This document shows positions 1 to 10,954 of a DNA stretch of 62,000 nucleotides, piece after piece (position 1 is the stretch's first letter; every line of letters begins with the position of its first letter). The stretch is from Glandiceps talaboti (Eukaryota; Hemichordata; Enteropneusta; Spengelidae). The stretch is from NCBI RefSeq assembly GCF_964340395.1, contig NC_135560.1, positions 20,401,675 to 20,463,674 on the forward strand. Reading direction: 5' to 3'. Under the pieces are notes generated by a model. That model saw only the letters and a list, made by a program, of their open reading frames with translations. It was not told the DNA's origin and made no database searches. The position numbers and the translations under genes are program-made.

Positions 1-1391
1 ATGTCCAAACCTTGCAAATCCGTGAATAAAAACTGAAACAACTATTTCACCATTTGCATCTTTGTTTTTCTAGGTCACTACCTAAATAGTATTTACCTCG
101 GCTGTGTACACCATTTGAAGAAAATTCTATGGGCCCATGTTCTTTTCTAATTGTGAAAATAATTTATTGATATTAAAGAAAGCTGATGTATTTTCATTCA
201 TTATTCGATGACATGAAATTGTGAATATTAAGCACAGGCTTCCAGGTATGTTTGGACCATTTCGATGCTACTGACCTTCAAGGGATACAATATTAAAGGC
301 AGATGTATTTTCTAATCCATGCAGTCATCGAAGAACACGCTTCCAAGTCTACAGTATAGAATTGTTATCTTCATTTCATACGGTCAATATTTTATCAGGT
401 TCCTCGTGTGTATTCACATCACGGTTTAAAGTATTTATGGTATATTTGGTTTCAGTTATAATCGAAACAGCGAACCCACGAAGACGAGGTAGGAGGAGTG
501 AGTCAATCAGGCAGTATAATTGTTTACGTCTTTTAGAAGGACTTTGTAATAACTTACGTAATATAGCCAATGATGGGTACAAACATCATTGAAGTTGATT
601 AATCCATAGCCGATCAGTTGTAAAAGAACATTATCAGATCCCCTAACAATTGTTGACGAGAGACATCTTTATCACCATTTGGACAGGATAAAACATATGA
701 AGTAAGTCGAAAAAATGAATGAAATTATTATTATGACAAGATAATGCCAGTTTAACATATCAATTGTTATTTGAACGTCATCCTACATAACATGTACATG
801 TTTCCAACTTGTTCATGTTATTTTCACTAAGGCACATTAGGTATGATCATTTAGGACCACCAACCTTATCACCCCCCCCCCCCACCACACACACACAATC
901 TGTTTACAAATAAGTAGGGTACTTCCCTGATCACACTGTTTACACACGGATATCAATCCAGTATACACAGTACCACAATCAAGAACAATAGATAGTTCAA
1001 ATAACAAGCAGCTGTGGTATATATTTTTAACAGACAGAAGATTAAACATAGAGATAAATTCCAGCAATTGGATTGATGAGTACATTGTGAACTAACATCG
1101 GTTTTACAACTAGAGTATGGAGCTTTACTTAGACCTAACAGTTCTAGTTGCTTTAAAGTAAGTTACATCATAATGGTGCTAAATCGCGTGTGACTTAGTA
1201 AGATGAGACAGACAATAGTAAGAGGATTATGGTGTATTCCGTGAAGTTGTAAAATTTTCAACAGTAAAGCAAATTTGATATCTACAACTAGAGAGACATT
1301 GCAGAGTACAGGTCGATAACCAATACTAATGTGTCACAGCTCATTGCAACCGTTAAGACTTGTACTAAAACTGTGTATGTGTGTGGGTGTG

Positions 1392-1423
<32 letters not shown>

Positions 1424-2289
1424 TGTCTGTCTGTGTATGTATGTATGTATGTATGTATGTATGTATGTATGTATGTATGTATGTGTGTGTGTGTGTGGGT
1501 GGGTGGGTGTGTGTATGTGTGTATGTATGTGTGTATGTGTGTATGTATGTATGTATGTATGTATGTATGTATGTATGTATGTATGTATGTATGTATACAA
1601 GCAATTTGTTTACCTATGGAGATATAGAAATCACATTATAATGCTGTGTATATATATTATCCTATTTATACAGTTATATGTGCTGAATTGTTTCAAGTGT
1701 TAACTCATACTTTAAAAAGACATTCAAACAATTATCAAGGGAAAACACGATTACAGTGGAGTTTATCAATGAAACAGTGGTTGCATATAATATGATACAC
1801 GCGAGGTACCTGCTGTGACTTGAAACGCAATAGCTAGAGAACAAGGTAAATGTGGATGGCTCCTTTATTAATTCACTCATCGTGATTCATTAATGTTCTG
1901 ATGTATACACTTATCTTCATTCACATAGATTTGTAAGTCTTTGCATTCGTGAAAACCAAATATTCCTCCAATTCAGACATTTATCATTCCCACACTTAGA
2001 CAGATAGAGGTTCAAACTTGTGACCCTTAAAACCATCAAATACTAAGTTATTTAGTTGCATAAGCGAGCTCCTTAAACATTTTTTCCACAGAATGCAAAT
2101 GTAACAAGGATGTACTGTACAGTTCTTGACGAATCCATAGAAAATTATAATCTTTTAAAGTGTGCAATTTGATACGATGCTAAGTCATTCGAGAGTTTGT
2201 GAAAGATTCATGTGTCGCCAAAATATTCATGATCATCGGGTGTCCTTCTCTAGTCGGAAATGAAAGGATTAGCCAAATAACAGACTTAC
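1..2289. other. Probable intron or 3' flank of the FGF-like gene; no exon identified
   Basis: I looked on the minus strand for a second FGF core exon (about 100 bases, with the usual G-x-x-S-I-x-G and Y-L-x-M type motif) and for the third exon with its E-C-x-F motif, and found neither. The stretch holds a C homopolymer near 872-885 and a TG/TATG microsatellite at 1374-1599, and is otherwise AT-rich with no supported gene. Confidence 0.5.
1374..1599. repeat. (TG)n and (TATG)n compound microsatellite
   Basis: About 225 bases of TG, TGCG and TATG units. The open frames across it on both strands are repeat translations, not genes. Confidence 0.95.
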
Positions 2290-2521
2290 CATTTTGGTCG
2301 CATTCATGAAGGGTGCCGTAAACTGTTGAGGAACTAATGCCAAGAAAGAAACCATTTTCGGCCATCAGCCACTTGCTTTGTTCGTCTCTCTTCGTTACTG
2401 ATGGAGGTTTAAACTTTCTCTGTTTGAAAGGAGTCAAAGAATACCCATGTCTGCGTCCGAAGGAAATGCAAATGCATAGAGTGAATGTGACTATAAACAG
2501 CACCACGTGCATTACATTCAT
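2290..2521 (-). CDS. FGF-family secreted ligand, first coding exon (partial gene)
   Basis: The exon starts at ATG 2521-2519 and ends at a strong donor (ATG|GTAAGT) after 77 codons plus one base (phase 1). Residues 1-22 form a signal peptide (MNVMHVVLFIVTFTLCICIS, then FG), followed by a basic stretch with RR and KR pairs. The segment KWLMAENGFFLGISSSTVYG then GTLHEC resembles the first beta strands of the FGF core (L-Y-C/NGFFLxI...DGxVxGT). From memory of the family, the first coding exon of many FGFs also ends in phase 1 just before the LLEL/ILEF strand, which fits this break. FGFs are secreted ligands of receptor tyrosine kinases, with heparan sulfate as co-receptor. The Y-C of the usual motif is replaced by W-L, and no later exon was found, so the call rests on about 30 residues. 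A different short secreted protein is possible. Confidence 0.5.
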
Positions 2522-2655
2522 TCTCTTGCTAGTCTAGAGTCGTCGTGGTGAGGACTACGCTTTACTGCCTTCGAGTGAGATCAGAGTAACTATCCTATAG
2601 GAATTGAGATCAATCTATACGGGGTGTGACTGCACACTATATTTAACAGGTGCCG

Positions 2656-2663
2656 TTTATATA
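2656..2663 (-). promoter_or_regulatory. TATA box of the FGF-like gene
   Basis: The minus strand reads TATATAAA, 135-142 bases upstream of the ATG at 2521. This would place the transcription start near 2630 and give a 5' leader of roughly 110 bases with no upstream ATG noticed. It is the only TATA-like element with suitable spacing, although the neighbourhood is rich in TATG repeats (2670-2728). Confidence 0.4.
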
Positions 2664-2669
2664 TCTATA

Positions 2670-2728
2670 TGCATGCATGTATATATGTATGTATGTATGT
2701 ACGTATGTATGTATGTATGTATGTATAG
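2670..2728. repeat. (ATGT)n microsatellite
   Basis: Short ATGT tract with scattered substitutions just upstream of the FGF-like promoter. Confidence 0.9.
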
Positions 2729-3186
2729 ATATAGGATGCATAACAGTGAAAATGTTAATAAAAGAGTGGATTGATCATGATTGTGATAAATATATCCGTC
2801 TCCCATTCACAAGATAGACAGCTTTCGAACGTAAATCAATAATATCATGACCCCCCACAAAGAAAATCATTTAAAATCACGGTTGTCCTTTCAGATTTCC
2901 AAAATAAAGTTTAATTAAAAAGAGAACCTAGAATTAAATGAGTACAATGCTTTATTACTTAGGTTTGAGGTCCGCACTGATTAATGACCAAACACAGTTA
3001 ATATTGTATCATTTGTGTTGATTTCAACGAATTACGACCCATAAATCAACCTAACTTGACAGAAAAATGATAACTTAATAGTGTAATATACCAACCTAAG
3101 TAGTTGAAACACTTTTGATTGTTGCAACATTATTGTATAATTAATTCATTTATTTTCTTAATGGTCATATCATAAGCTTATCGAGT

Positions 3187-3260
3187 TTTTACCACATTAT
3201 GTGTTTACAATTACTTTGATTTACTTTTACCTCATTATGTGTTTACAATTACTTTGATTT
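3187..3260. repeat. Two-copy 38-bp tandem duplication
   Basis: The segment CATTATGTGTTTACAATTAC and flanks occur twice, 38 bases apart, with one or two changes. Confidence 0.75.
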
Positions 3261-3753
3261 CATTAGTGTTGTGGTTTATGTCATGACAAATTTATATATA
3301 TATATAATACGATATAAAGTTTGGTGGTGATCTTCGACTTCCAAATTCGCCGTATACTTTTATTATTTATTTTTTAATTAATGTCTTTTTCTATCGCGAC
3401 TCTTATTGCGAATTCAGGGTTTAACATTTCTTTAGTATTTCTGTTGTGTTTAGTTGTCCTCCGCGGACTTTCGTCGTCATTTTCACGTTCGGTCGCCCAT
3501 ACAACACTAGAGATCTTGTATGACATTTTCATTCCCACACACTGAAAGTTTTCTCATCAATTTGATCATTTGTTCATAAATTTTGTATAGAGGGTTGACG
3601 TCTTAGACCGAGGGTGTTTGAGTAACTATACTAGTGTCGTCATCTAAGCAATGTGATGTTGGCGATTATTGGGACTTGTAAAATGTGCTGACAGACTTGC
3701 ACAGATACAAACTCTTATAAAAAAATGTAGGCGTGCAGAAACGGAAACCAGAT

Positions 3754-3901
3754 ATGTATATCTGATGTGTACACTTGATTAGAAACAATAACTCTAGTCA
3801 TTAAAGTCAAGGTTATTTATACAATATATGTATATCTGATGTGTACACTTGATTAGAAACAATAACTCTAGTCATTAAAGTCAAGGTTATTTATACAATA
3901 T
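3754..3901. repeat. Perfect two-copy 74-bp tandem duplication
   Basis: A 74-base segment beginning near TGTATATCTGATGTGTACAC is repeated head to tail without visible differences, which indicates a recent event. Confidence 0.85.
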
Positions 3902-3999
3902 GTCAATTTTGATTAATATTCTTAATATGAATGATCATTGCACGATAACGATATCACTTTATATCACTTTACACATCACAGATCAACACCAAAATCAAC

Positions 4000-5280
4000 G
4001 GGAAAAGACATAAACTTATTTTTATATTTTATATCATTTTATAGTAATAAAGTTTTGTCATTTCCTCCTCTGTGTTTGTTTATCTGCTTCTGTTAGCACT
4101 TTTGTTTCTAATTTATTAGTTCGTTTGTTTGTTTGATAACGATTCATTACGTGTATAGTAAATTATTGCCCTTTTCCCGACTTTTAATAAAGTACATTGG
4201 AATATTTGGTTAAATGTACTATTACAAGAAAAGGGACATTTTAAGAGAACTGACATCCGTTTTTAAAAAATTTGGTTAGAAAATATATTTATCTTTGATT
4301 AAGGGAAGTCTCCTACATTACAAGCAGTAGTAAACTAACGGAGTTAGAGGAAGGATTACAATTAAAATGTATTCGTAGAACGTACTGTAGATCACCCAGA
4401 GTAGTATCACTGTGAGCATATGTAAATTAGGTCAAACATTGAAAAATCCTTTGTGGTGGTGTATGGACCATAAAATTATGATTTTCGTTATATCCAAAAT
4501 CACCTTAAACAATCGTTAGATCTTTAATATAGACATTAATTGATAAATAATTACTTTCACATTTGAAATAGATAGAAATGTTCTTCATGTAAAAAATCGT
4601 TGATCTAGAAATATTCGTTTATAAACATAGCTTTGGAGTCGTTGCTATTACCAAAGATATATTCAAGTACATATTTATTCATTTATGTTCAAGAGTGCCT
4701 TTTTTAGCTGACAATAGCTGCAGAGGATATGCACAAATCTTATATCTAATCTGCTTTATTGTCGAGTAAAACAAGTTTGTTATTATACGAGTCACTTTAC
4801 CAAACTACTTTCCCTAAGCGAATCGCATCACTGAAGTACACAGAGTTTCATAACACGACTTTGATGAAAACTATTTTCACAAGCATAGACCTTATTCGTG
4901 TATGGTGTATGTTTCAAGAAACAAATACCAAACTAAACCAAATTACAACTTTAAAATGGAGTCCTCCTGATAGCACACTATGTACTGACCCGTATTCTAA
5001 CATGCCCAACATGTGAGAGTTCAGTCCTGTCTACAAGCAGGAGTACAGGTACATGTATTATAAACTCGATATACATTAAATATGTATAAACCTAATCTGG
5101 TATTGGCTTACGGAGGATATATGCCCTGACACATACTGAAGATATAACTTAGTTCTGACGTCGTTTTAGCACTGCAAAGTTTAGGTTAATCCTGAGGTAG
5201 AGTATAGTAAGCTTAATGACCCTCCATGAACGATTATGTCTATGCTACCTAACTAGCAAACTTGTTTACCATGTAATCTC
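4000..5280. other. Intergenic, nothing recognised
   Basis: AT-rich sequence with short open frames on the plus strand (for example 4759-5016) that have no recognisable domain, splice context or codon pattern. I see no gene here. Confidence 0.6.
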
Positions 5281-5289
5281 TTTGTGCTG

Positions 5290-5327
5290 GGTTTTTTTTT
5301 TTTTTTTTTTTTTTGGGGGGGGGGGGT
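5290..5327. repeat. Poly-T then poly-G homopolymer run
   Basis: About 24 T followed by about 12 G. Homopolymer length here may be inexact in the assembly. Confidence 0.9.
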
Positions 5328-5485
5328 AATTCATAGAGCTGTTTCATGACTGTATGTAGATCGCTCGTGATATAAATTGCCTAATACATTGTACCTGTAC
5401 CTGAAGATTCATGTACACGTACATAGGCAACGATTCCTTGTTAAACAATTGTTTCTGTTTACATAAGGAGGTAATAGTATGCTTT

Positions 5486-5486
<1 letters not shown>

Positions 5487-5574
<88 letters not shown>

Positions 5575-5622
5575 GCCTGTGTGTGTGTGTGTTTGTGTGC
5601 GTGTGTGCGTGCGTGTGTGTGT
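5487..5622. repeat. (CTGT)n then (TG)n microsatellite
   Basis: About 90 bases of CTGT followed by TG/TGCG units. The 95-codon open frame over it is a Ser-Val-Cys-Leu repeat artefact. Confidence 0.95.
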
Positions 5623-5734
5623 GCTCGTGATATCTAAAAAAAATATCGATTCTAATGAAACTTGTTACACATCTTCCAAATGTAATTACAAGAACTGACT
5701 AGATTCTGTTAAACGTCCAATGAACATTAGTCAT

Positions 5735-6470
5735 TTACATAATTGTAATTGGGCTATTTCTTAAGAATGTATGCTTCAAATTCAATATAATTTGGTGCAA
5801 ACATTAGTTTTAATGAGTAATTTGCATAAATAATTATTTTCAGAGATTAAGCTATATCTAAAGAATGCACATTTTCTACTCCTCAAAATTTGGTACATAC
5901 ATCAACCATAGCAAAGCACACATATCCTATAAAGCCACTTGGAGTATTTTTTGTGTTTAATGAATGGTTTGCATAATTCGGTAATTAGGCTTTATCTTAA
6001 GAATGGAAGCTTCAAATTCCATATGTTTTGGTACATATATCAACCATAACAATACGCACATGTCCTAAGAAGTTTATTGACATAGGTTTTACCTTTAACG
6101 AGTAATTTGGATAATTAATGATTTTCAGTATTAAGCTATATCTTTTACACACACTTCAAATTCAATATAAAGAGGCACATACATCAATAATAACAAAACC
6201 TACATATCCTATAAAACCTGTTGGAACAGTTCTTTAGATTTAAAGAGTAATTTGCATAATTAATCATTTTCGGTAATTAGTTAAGAATGCAAGCTTCAAT
6301 TTTATATAGTTTGGTACATATATCAACCATAATAATGTGCACATGTCTTATGAAGTTTCTTGACATAAATTTTAATTTTATAGAATCATTTGCCTAAATT
6401 AATGATTTTTGGTAATTAGGCAGTATCTTAAAAATGCAAACTTCAAATGTCATAGTTTCATGTAATTAAG
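5735..6470. repeat. Diverged tandem array, unit about 140 bp
   Basis: Blocks such as TTAAGAATGCAAGCTTCAA, TTTGGTACATACATCAACCA and AGTAATTTGCATAATTAAT recur in the same order. The TAAGC/TAGGC anchor falls near 5751, 5848, 5986, 6131, 6276 and 6417, so the spacing is mostly 138-145 bases. Copies differ by many substitutions and small indels, so the array is old. Confidence 0.75.
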
Positions 6471-7186
6471 GAGCACATGGTGTATAATAGCTATAGCTAT
6501 ACAATCCAACAATGTGTGTAGGATCAAACATCAAAGTTTCAAAGGAATTGCCCGTACGAGAGGCATTCAGTTGACATCTGGTTAGTGACTATTTTCTCGT
6601 AAGCAAAGAGCTTTTAAAAATTAGCTTATGGCACTTTAACATCAAAGTATTCAAATCAAAACACGAGCAAAATTTTCGTAGAAACATGAAATCATACTAC
6701 CAGATCTATTGAAATAAGATGATATTAACACAAGTCCTGTACAATACTGCAATTTTCAATCCACTCGACTGCTAGAACCAATCGAAATATGGAGTCGAGC
6801 TTTGTTTGTATTCGCCTATGAGAATTTTAACTCATTGGTGCCATATGTAGTATCACTTTCAATCAGTTTTAAATGCCACCAAGCTTATTCTAGTTTGTCA
6901 GTGCCTACATATCTATTCAATAGATACTATCTCTGATATATTTTATCATCTTGGTAGATACAAGACAATGATTTCTTTACGATGACGTTCTCACTGCGTT
7001 GTATGTCGTCAAAGAAATGTGTTGAGGCAATGACGGGTGACACCAGATACATATCACGATATATACATTTGTTGTTTTTTCTTTGTAAAAAGCAGTGGCA
7101 GCAATTTGTCTAACTCATCTACAACAAGTCCCGCATTGTGTTAGCCTAGTAACTAACCGTGTGATAATTTCCACAGAGCGTTCTTG

Positions 7187-8230
7187 ACTACAACCTAGGT
7201 AAATCCCATTACTTCAGTATTCACGTCTACAACCAAGGTCAATACCAATTACTTCAGTATTCACATCTACAACCTAGGTCAATGTCCATTCCTTCACTAT
7301 TCACATCTACAACCTAGGTCAATGGCCATTCCTTCACTATTCACATCTACAACCAAGGTCAATGTCCATTCCTTCACTATTCACATCTACAACCTAGGTC
7401 AATGCCCATTCCTTCACTATTCACATCTACAACCTAGGTCAATGCCCATTACTTCACTATTCACATCTACAACCTAGGTCAATGGCCATTACTTCACTAT
7501 TCACATCTACAACCTAGGTCAATGTCCATTCCTTCACTATTCACATCTACAACCTAGGTCAATGCCCATTCCTTCACTATTCACATCTACAACCTAGGTC
7601 AATGCCCATTACTTCACTATTCACATCTACAACCTAGGTCAATGTCCATTCCTTTACTATTCACATCTACAACCTAGGTCAATGGCCATTCTTTCACTAT
7701 TCACATCTACAACCTAGGTCAATGGCCATTCTTTCACTATTCACATCTACAACCTAGGTCAATACCCATTACTTCACTATTCACGTCTACAACCTAGGTC
7801 AATACCCATTACTTCACTATTCACGTCTACAACCTAGGTCAATGCCCATTCCTTTACTATTCACATCTACAACCTAGGTCAATGTCCATTCTTTCACTAT
7901 TCACATCTACAACCTAGGTCAATACCCATTACTTCACTATTCACATCTACAACCTAGGTCAATACCCATTACTTCACTATTCACGTCTACAACCTAGGTC
8001 AATGCCCATTCCTTCACTATTCACGTCTACAACCTAGGTCAATGCCCATTCCTTTACTATTCACATCTACAACCTAGGTCAATGCCCATTCCTTTACTAT
8101 TCACATCTACAACCTAGGTCAATGGCCATTATTTCAGTATTCATGTCTACAACCAAGATCAATGCCCATACTTTCACTATTCATGTCTACAACCTGTAAG
8201 TCAATGCCCATCACGTCAGTATTTATGTTT
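7187..8230. repeat. 40-bp minisatellite, about 25 copies
   Basis: The unit contains TCTACAACCTAGGTCAATG followed by CCATTCCTTCACTATTCAC. The period is exactly 40 over nearly all copies; variants concentrate at a few positions (GTCC/GCCC/GGCC, CCTTC/ACTTC/CTTTC). Copies become diverged at both edges, particularly after 8130. Confidence 0.97.
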
Positions 8231-9060
8231 TCAACCCAGCTCAGTGCCTACTATGTCAGTATTCTCGTCTACAACCCCAGTATCCAAGCCTCTCTAATTT
8301 CATTACTATTTTACGTACGAACTGGGGAGGGGACATTCAACCAAGTTAATACTTTCGACTCCTTTTGTGTTGAATCAGTAAAACTGTCTCCCTCTGCGAT
8401 TTGCCAGTCTTGATTTCCCGACACCTTGAGCACTAACTCGCACCTGCCACTGACGTCATCAAACACAGTAGGAGTTCATTTAAAACCTGTTGCGTCCTTT
8501 TTTTTATGGCCGTTTCATTAAAGTAAATTATCGAATTAATCTTGCTAAGCAGTGGGTGAGACGATTCGGCGAAATTAGCTCATGGCAAAATAAGTCAGCA
8601 AACCCTGCTTCTTATTCTACTTTGAAATTTGAAATTTAAAATTTGAAATTCGAAATATATTCCCCACAAGAAATAAACATACAAAAAATAAATAAATGAT
8701 AACATCCAAAAGGAAAACGATTTCAAGTTGTGGGTGAGAGACTAGATAATAGTTTTAAGAAAACTGCCACTCATCAATTTCAAAAGCATCGAATTGCATA
8801 TCACACAAAACATGTGGTGACTATAGTTGCTCAAATTAACACTGATTACACAGTCAGAAAAAAAAACCCAACAATTGTTTACATTAATAAGAAAACAGAT
8901 AAAACAGATAATTCCATCTCTTATCTCTCTAGTGAAATATGGTGTCTAAAATTGTAATGTAAAACCAGTAAACCGGAAACGGTATGCCACATTTCATTGT
9001 ATGAAACAGAATGTCACCTGACTTGATAAGAATCTCATAAACATTGCTACAATTTATCGC
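8231..9060. other. Intergenic, nothing recognised
   Basis: Short open frames at 8162-8413 and 8730-8957 have no recognisable protein features. The first one largely translates the edge of the minisatellite. Confidence 0.6.
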
Positions 9061-9640
9061 CTGGCGCCACAAAGTCGCAGATCACAGTTTGCAAGTTGCA
9101 GCACAGGGGCCAGCGAGCATGTAATCGATTGATTTATTATTTGGTGTGTGATATTGAGTTTTGTGGTGATATAAAACTTTTTTTCCCTCCTTCCCTGGCT
9201 ACTTTTCTGTCTTTCAGCTGTATTTAATTCTCTCTTTCTTGACCAAATAAAGACACCATGTCCATTCTTCTCCTCTTATCTAAATTAAAACACTCGTAAT
9301 CTTATAATTGGCAAGAGATCACTTACATTAACATTTTGCTTTATCTCTTATCTTCTTGGAGATTATTACACTCATTTATGTATTAACTCTATTCCCTACT
9401 AGTGTGTGCATGATTGACTCTTCAGTGTGATAATCTCCCAGAAGATTACACTTAAAGCAAATTTTCGCCTGTAACTGATCCATGCTAATTATGCTATTAG
9501 GGTGTTTTAATTTAGATAAGAGGAGAAGAATGGACAAGGTGTCTTTATTTAGTCAATTGCAAATCACAGGTTGTAGTTCTGCAAGTCGCAGGTCACAGTT
9601 TCCAAGTCGCATCTCGCAATTATGCAAGTCGCAGGTTTGT
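9060..9640. mobile_element. Foldback (MITE-like) element
   Basis: The segment 9241-9290 (with TGTCCATTCTTCTCCTCTTA) is repeated in inverse orientation at about 9505-9553, and the similarity continues inward to a second pair (TTATCTTCTTGGAGATTATT at about 9348 against AATAATC-type sequence near 9430). The inverted arms enclose a short centre near 9395. Outside the arms, related CGCAG-TCACAGTTT-CAAG words occur on both sides in direct orientation. No transposase is present; a plus-strand open frame at 9482-9784 simply crosses one arm. Confidence 0.6.
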
Positions 9641-9784
9641 TGCGGGTCGATGTCCTCACCAGTCTTCCATAGTCTAGCGGACATTTATACCATTTCTTTA
9701 CAAAAGAAATCTTGGGGTGATCTTTCTTTACAAAAGGTATCTTGGGATTTGCATATTAAAAGGATTAATATATCAAATGTATAA

Positions 9785-10680
9785 CAACTGTTTGTTGTGT
9801 CGGACGACAGAATGTAATGCTAGAAAGATTATTGTAGTGTCAGGTGATAGAATGTAGCACTGTTGGTAAGATTTGCATCAAGCCAGATGATAAAATGTAG
9901 CAATTCTATTGATATTTTTGTCGAGCAATTCGATATCCCGTTTTAGGTTAACAGGTTTCTATTGTACTAATGCTACACCTCCTCATTTAATCTCACCAAT
10001 AAAGTAATATTGCTACAATTTCTCCGCGTTTGCTATTGGCTAAGCGAAATGCTACACTGTAATTTAAATGTCACGAAAATATAATATGTTGTCGAAGCAG
10101 ACGATCTTCTTCTAGTATTACAGACATTATTTAAACATTTTAACTTCAGGTATATATTTCATACAACCTTTATTGTTTGTAGATATAACAGTCAATTCGC
10201 AAACCTCGTACTAAATCTCTACATTGAAAAAAGAGTGTTGTATGAGTACAGTATTCCAGTCACATCGTCTTTTGACGTTATATATACTACAGTTTTCAAT
10301 CATTAATATTAAAGTAACAAGCCCTCAATATTAATTGCCCAGGACAGCCAACAAACGATATTTTTACTCTTGGCCTTGTTCAAAAATTCATTGTTTCCAT
10401 GAAGAAAAGATAAATGTTTCAATATCAATTTGCCTGCATCTGCAAGTCGAAAAAATATTTTATTCCCTTCGTGTCATTCTGTTTACTAGTATTCTCGAGA
10501 GATGTACACAGTGTTACATTTCCCAAACGTTATATTAAGAAGAGAGATATGTTATTGATGAACTAGGTACTTACAATTAATATTTAGAGTTCACTTTAGA
10601 TCTTTGTTGATACGTGATACATACTCGTAAAGCTACACAACGCTATATCAGCAAACTAAAACATTTATTTTGTTAAAAAT
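9785..10680. other. Intergenic, nothing recognised
   Basis: AT-rich sequence; the 67-codon plus-strand open frame at 10335-10538 shows no family resemblance. Confidence 0.55.
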
Positions 10681-10688
10681 ATCTCTAA

Positions 10689-10689
<1 letters not shown>

Positions 10690-10719
<30 letters not shown>

Positions 10720-10872
10720 TGTATGTATGTATGTATGTATGTATGTATGTATGTATGTATGTATGTATGTATGTATGTATGCATGCATGCATGCATGCAT
10801 GCACGTAAATATGCAGGCACACACACATGCATACATACATACATACATACATACATACATACATACATACAT

Positions 10873-10907
<35 letters not shown>

Positions 10908-10923
10908 TACATACATACATACA

Positions 10924-10953
<30 letters not shown>
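10690..10953. repeat. Palindromic (TATG)n / (CATA)n microsatellite
   Basis: About 90 bases of TATG pass through a GCATGCATGC core and a short GCACGTAAATATGCAGGC spacer into about 120 bases of the reverse complement, CATA, interrupted once by CA repeats. The long open frames on both strands are repeat translations. Confidence 0.95.

Positions 10954-10954
<1 letters not shown>

Noticed and set aside
837-1085. Minus-strand frame containing QLLEFISMFNLLSVKN, superficially like the second FGF core exon
   Set aside because: The nearest acceptor gives phase 0 where phase 1 is needed, the GVxSxxYLxM part is absent and no suitable donor follows.
1329-1703. Overlapping open frames of 80-124 codons on both strands
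   Set aside because: They translate the TG/TATG microsatellite (Met-Tyr-Val-Cys repeats); no gene. The same applies to the frames at 5411-5698, 10648-11078, 20591-20947, 28377-28647, 29301-29537, 33022-33358, 34044-34268, 45498-45824, 57200-57451 and 59120-59374.
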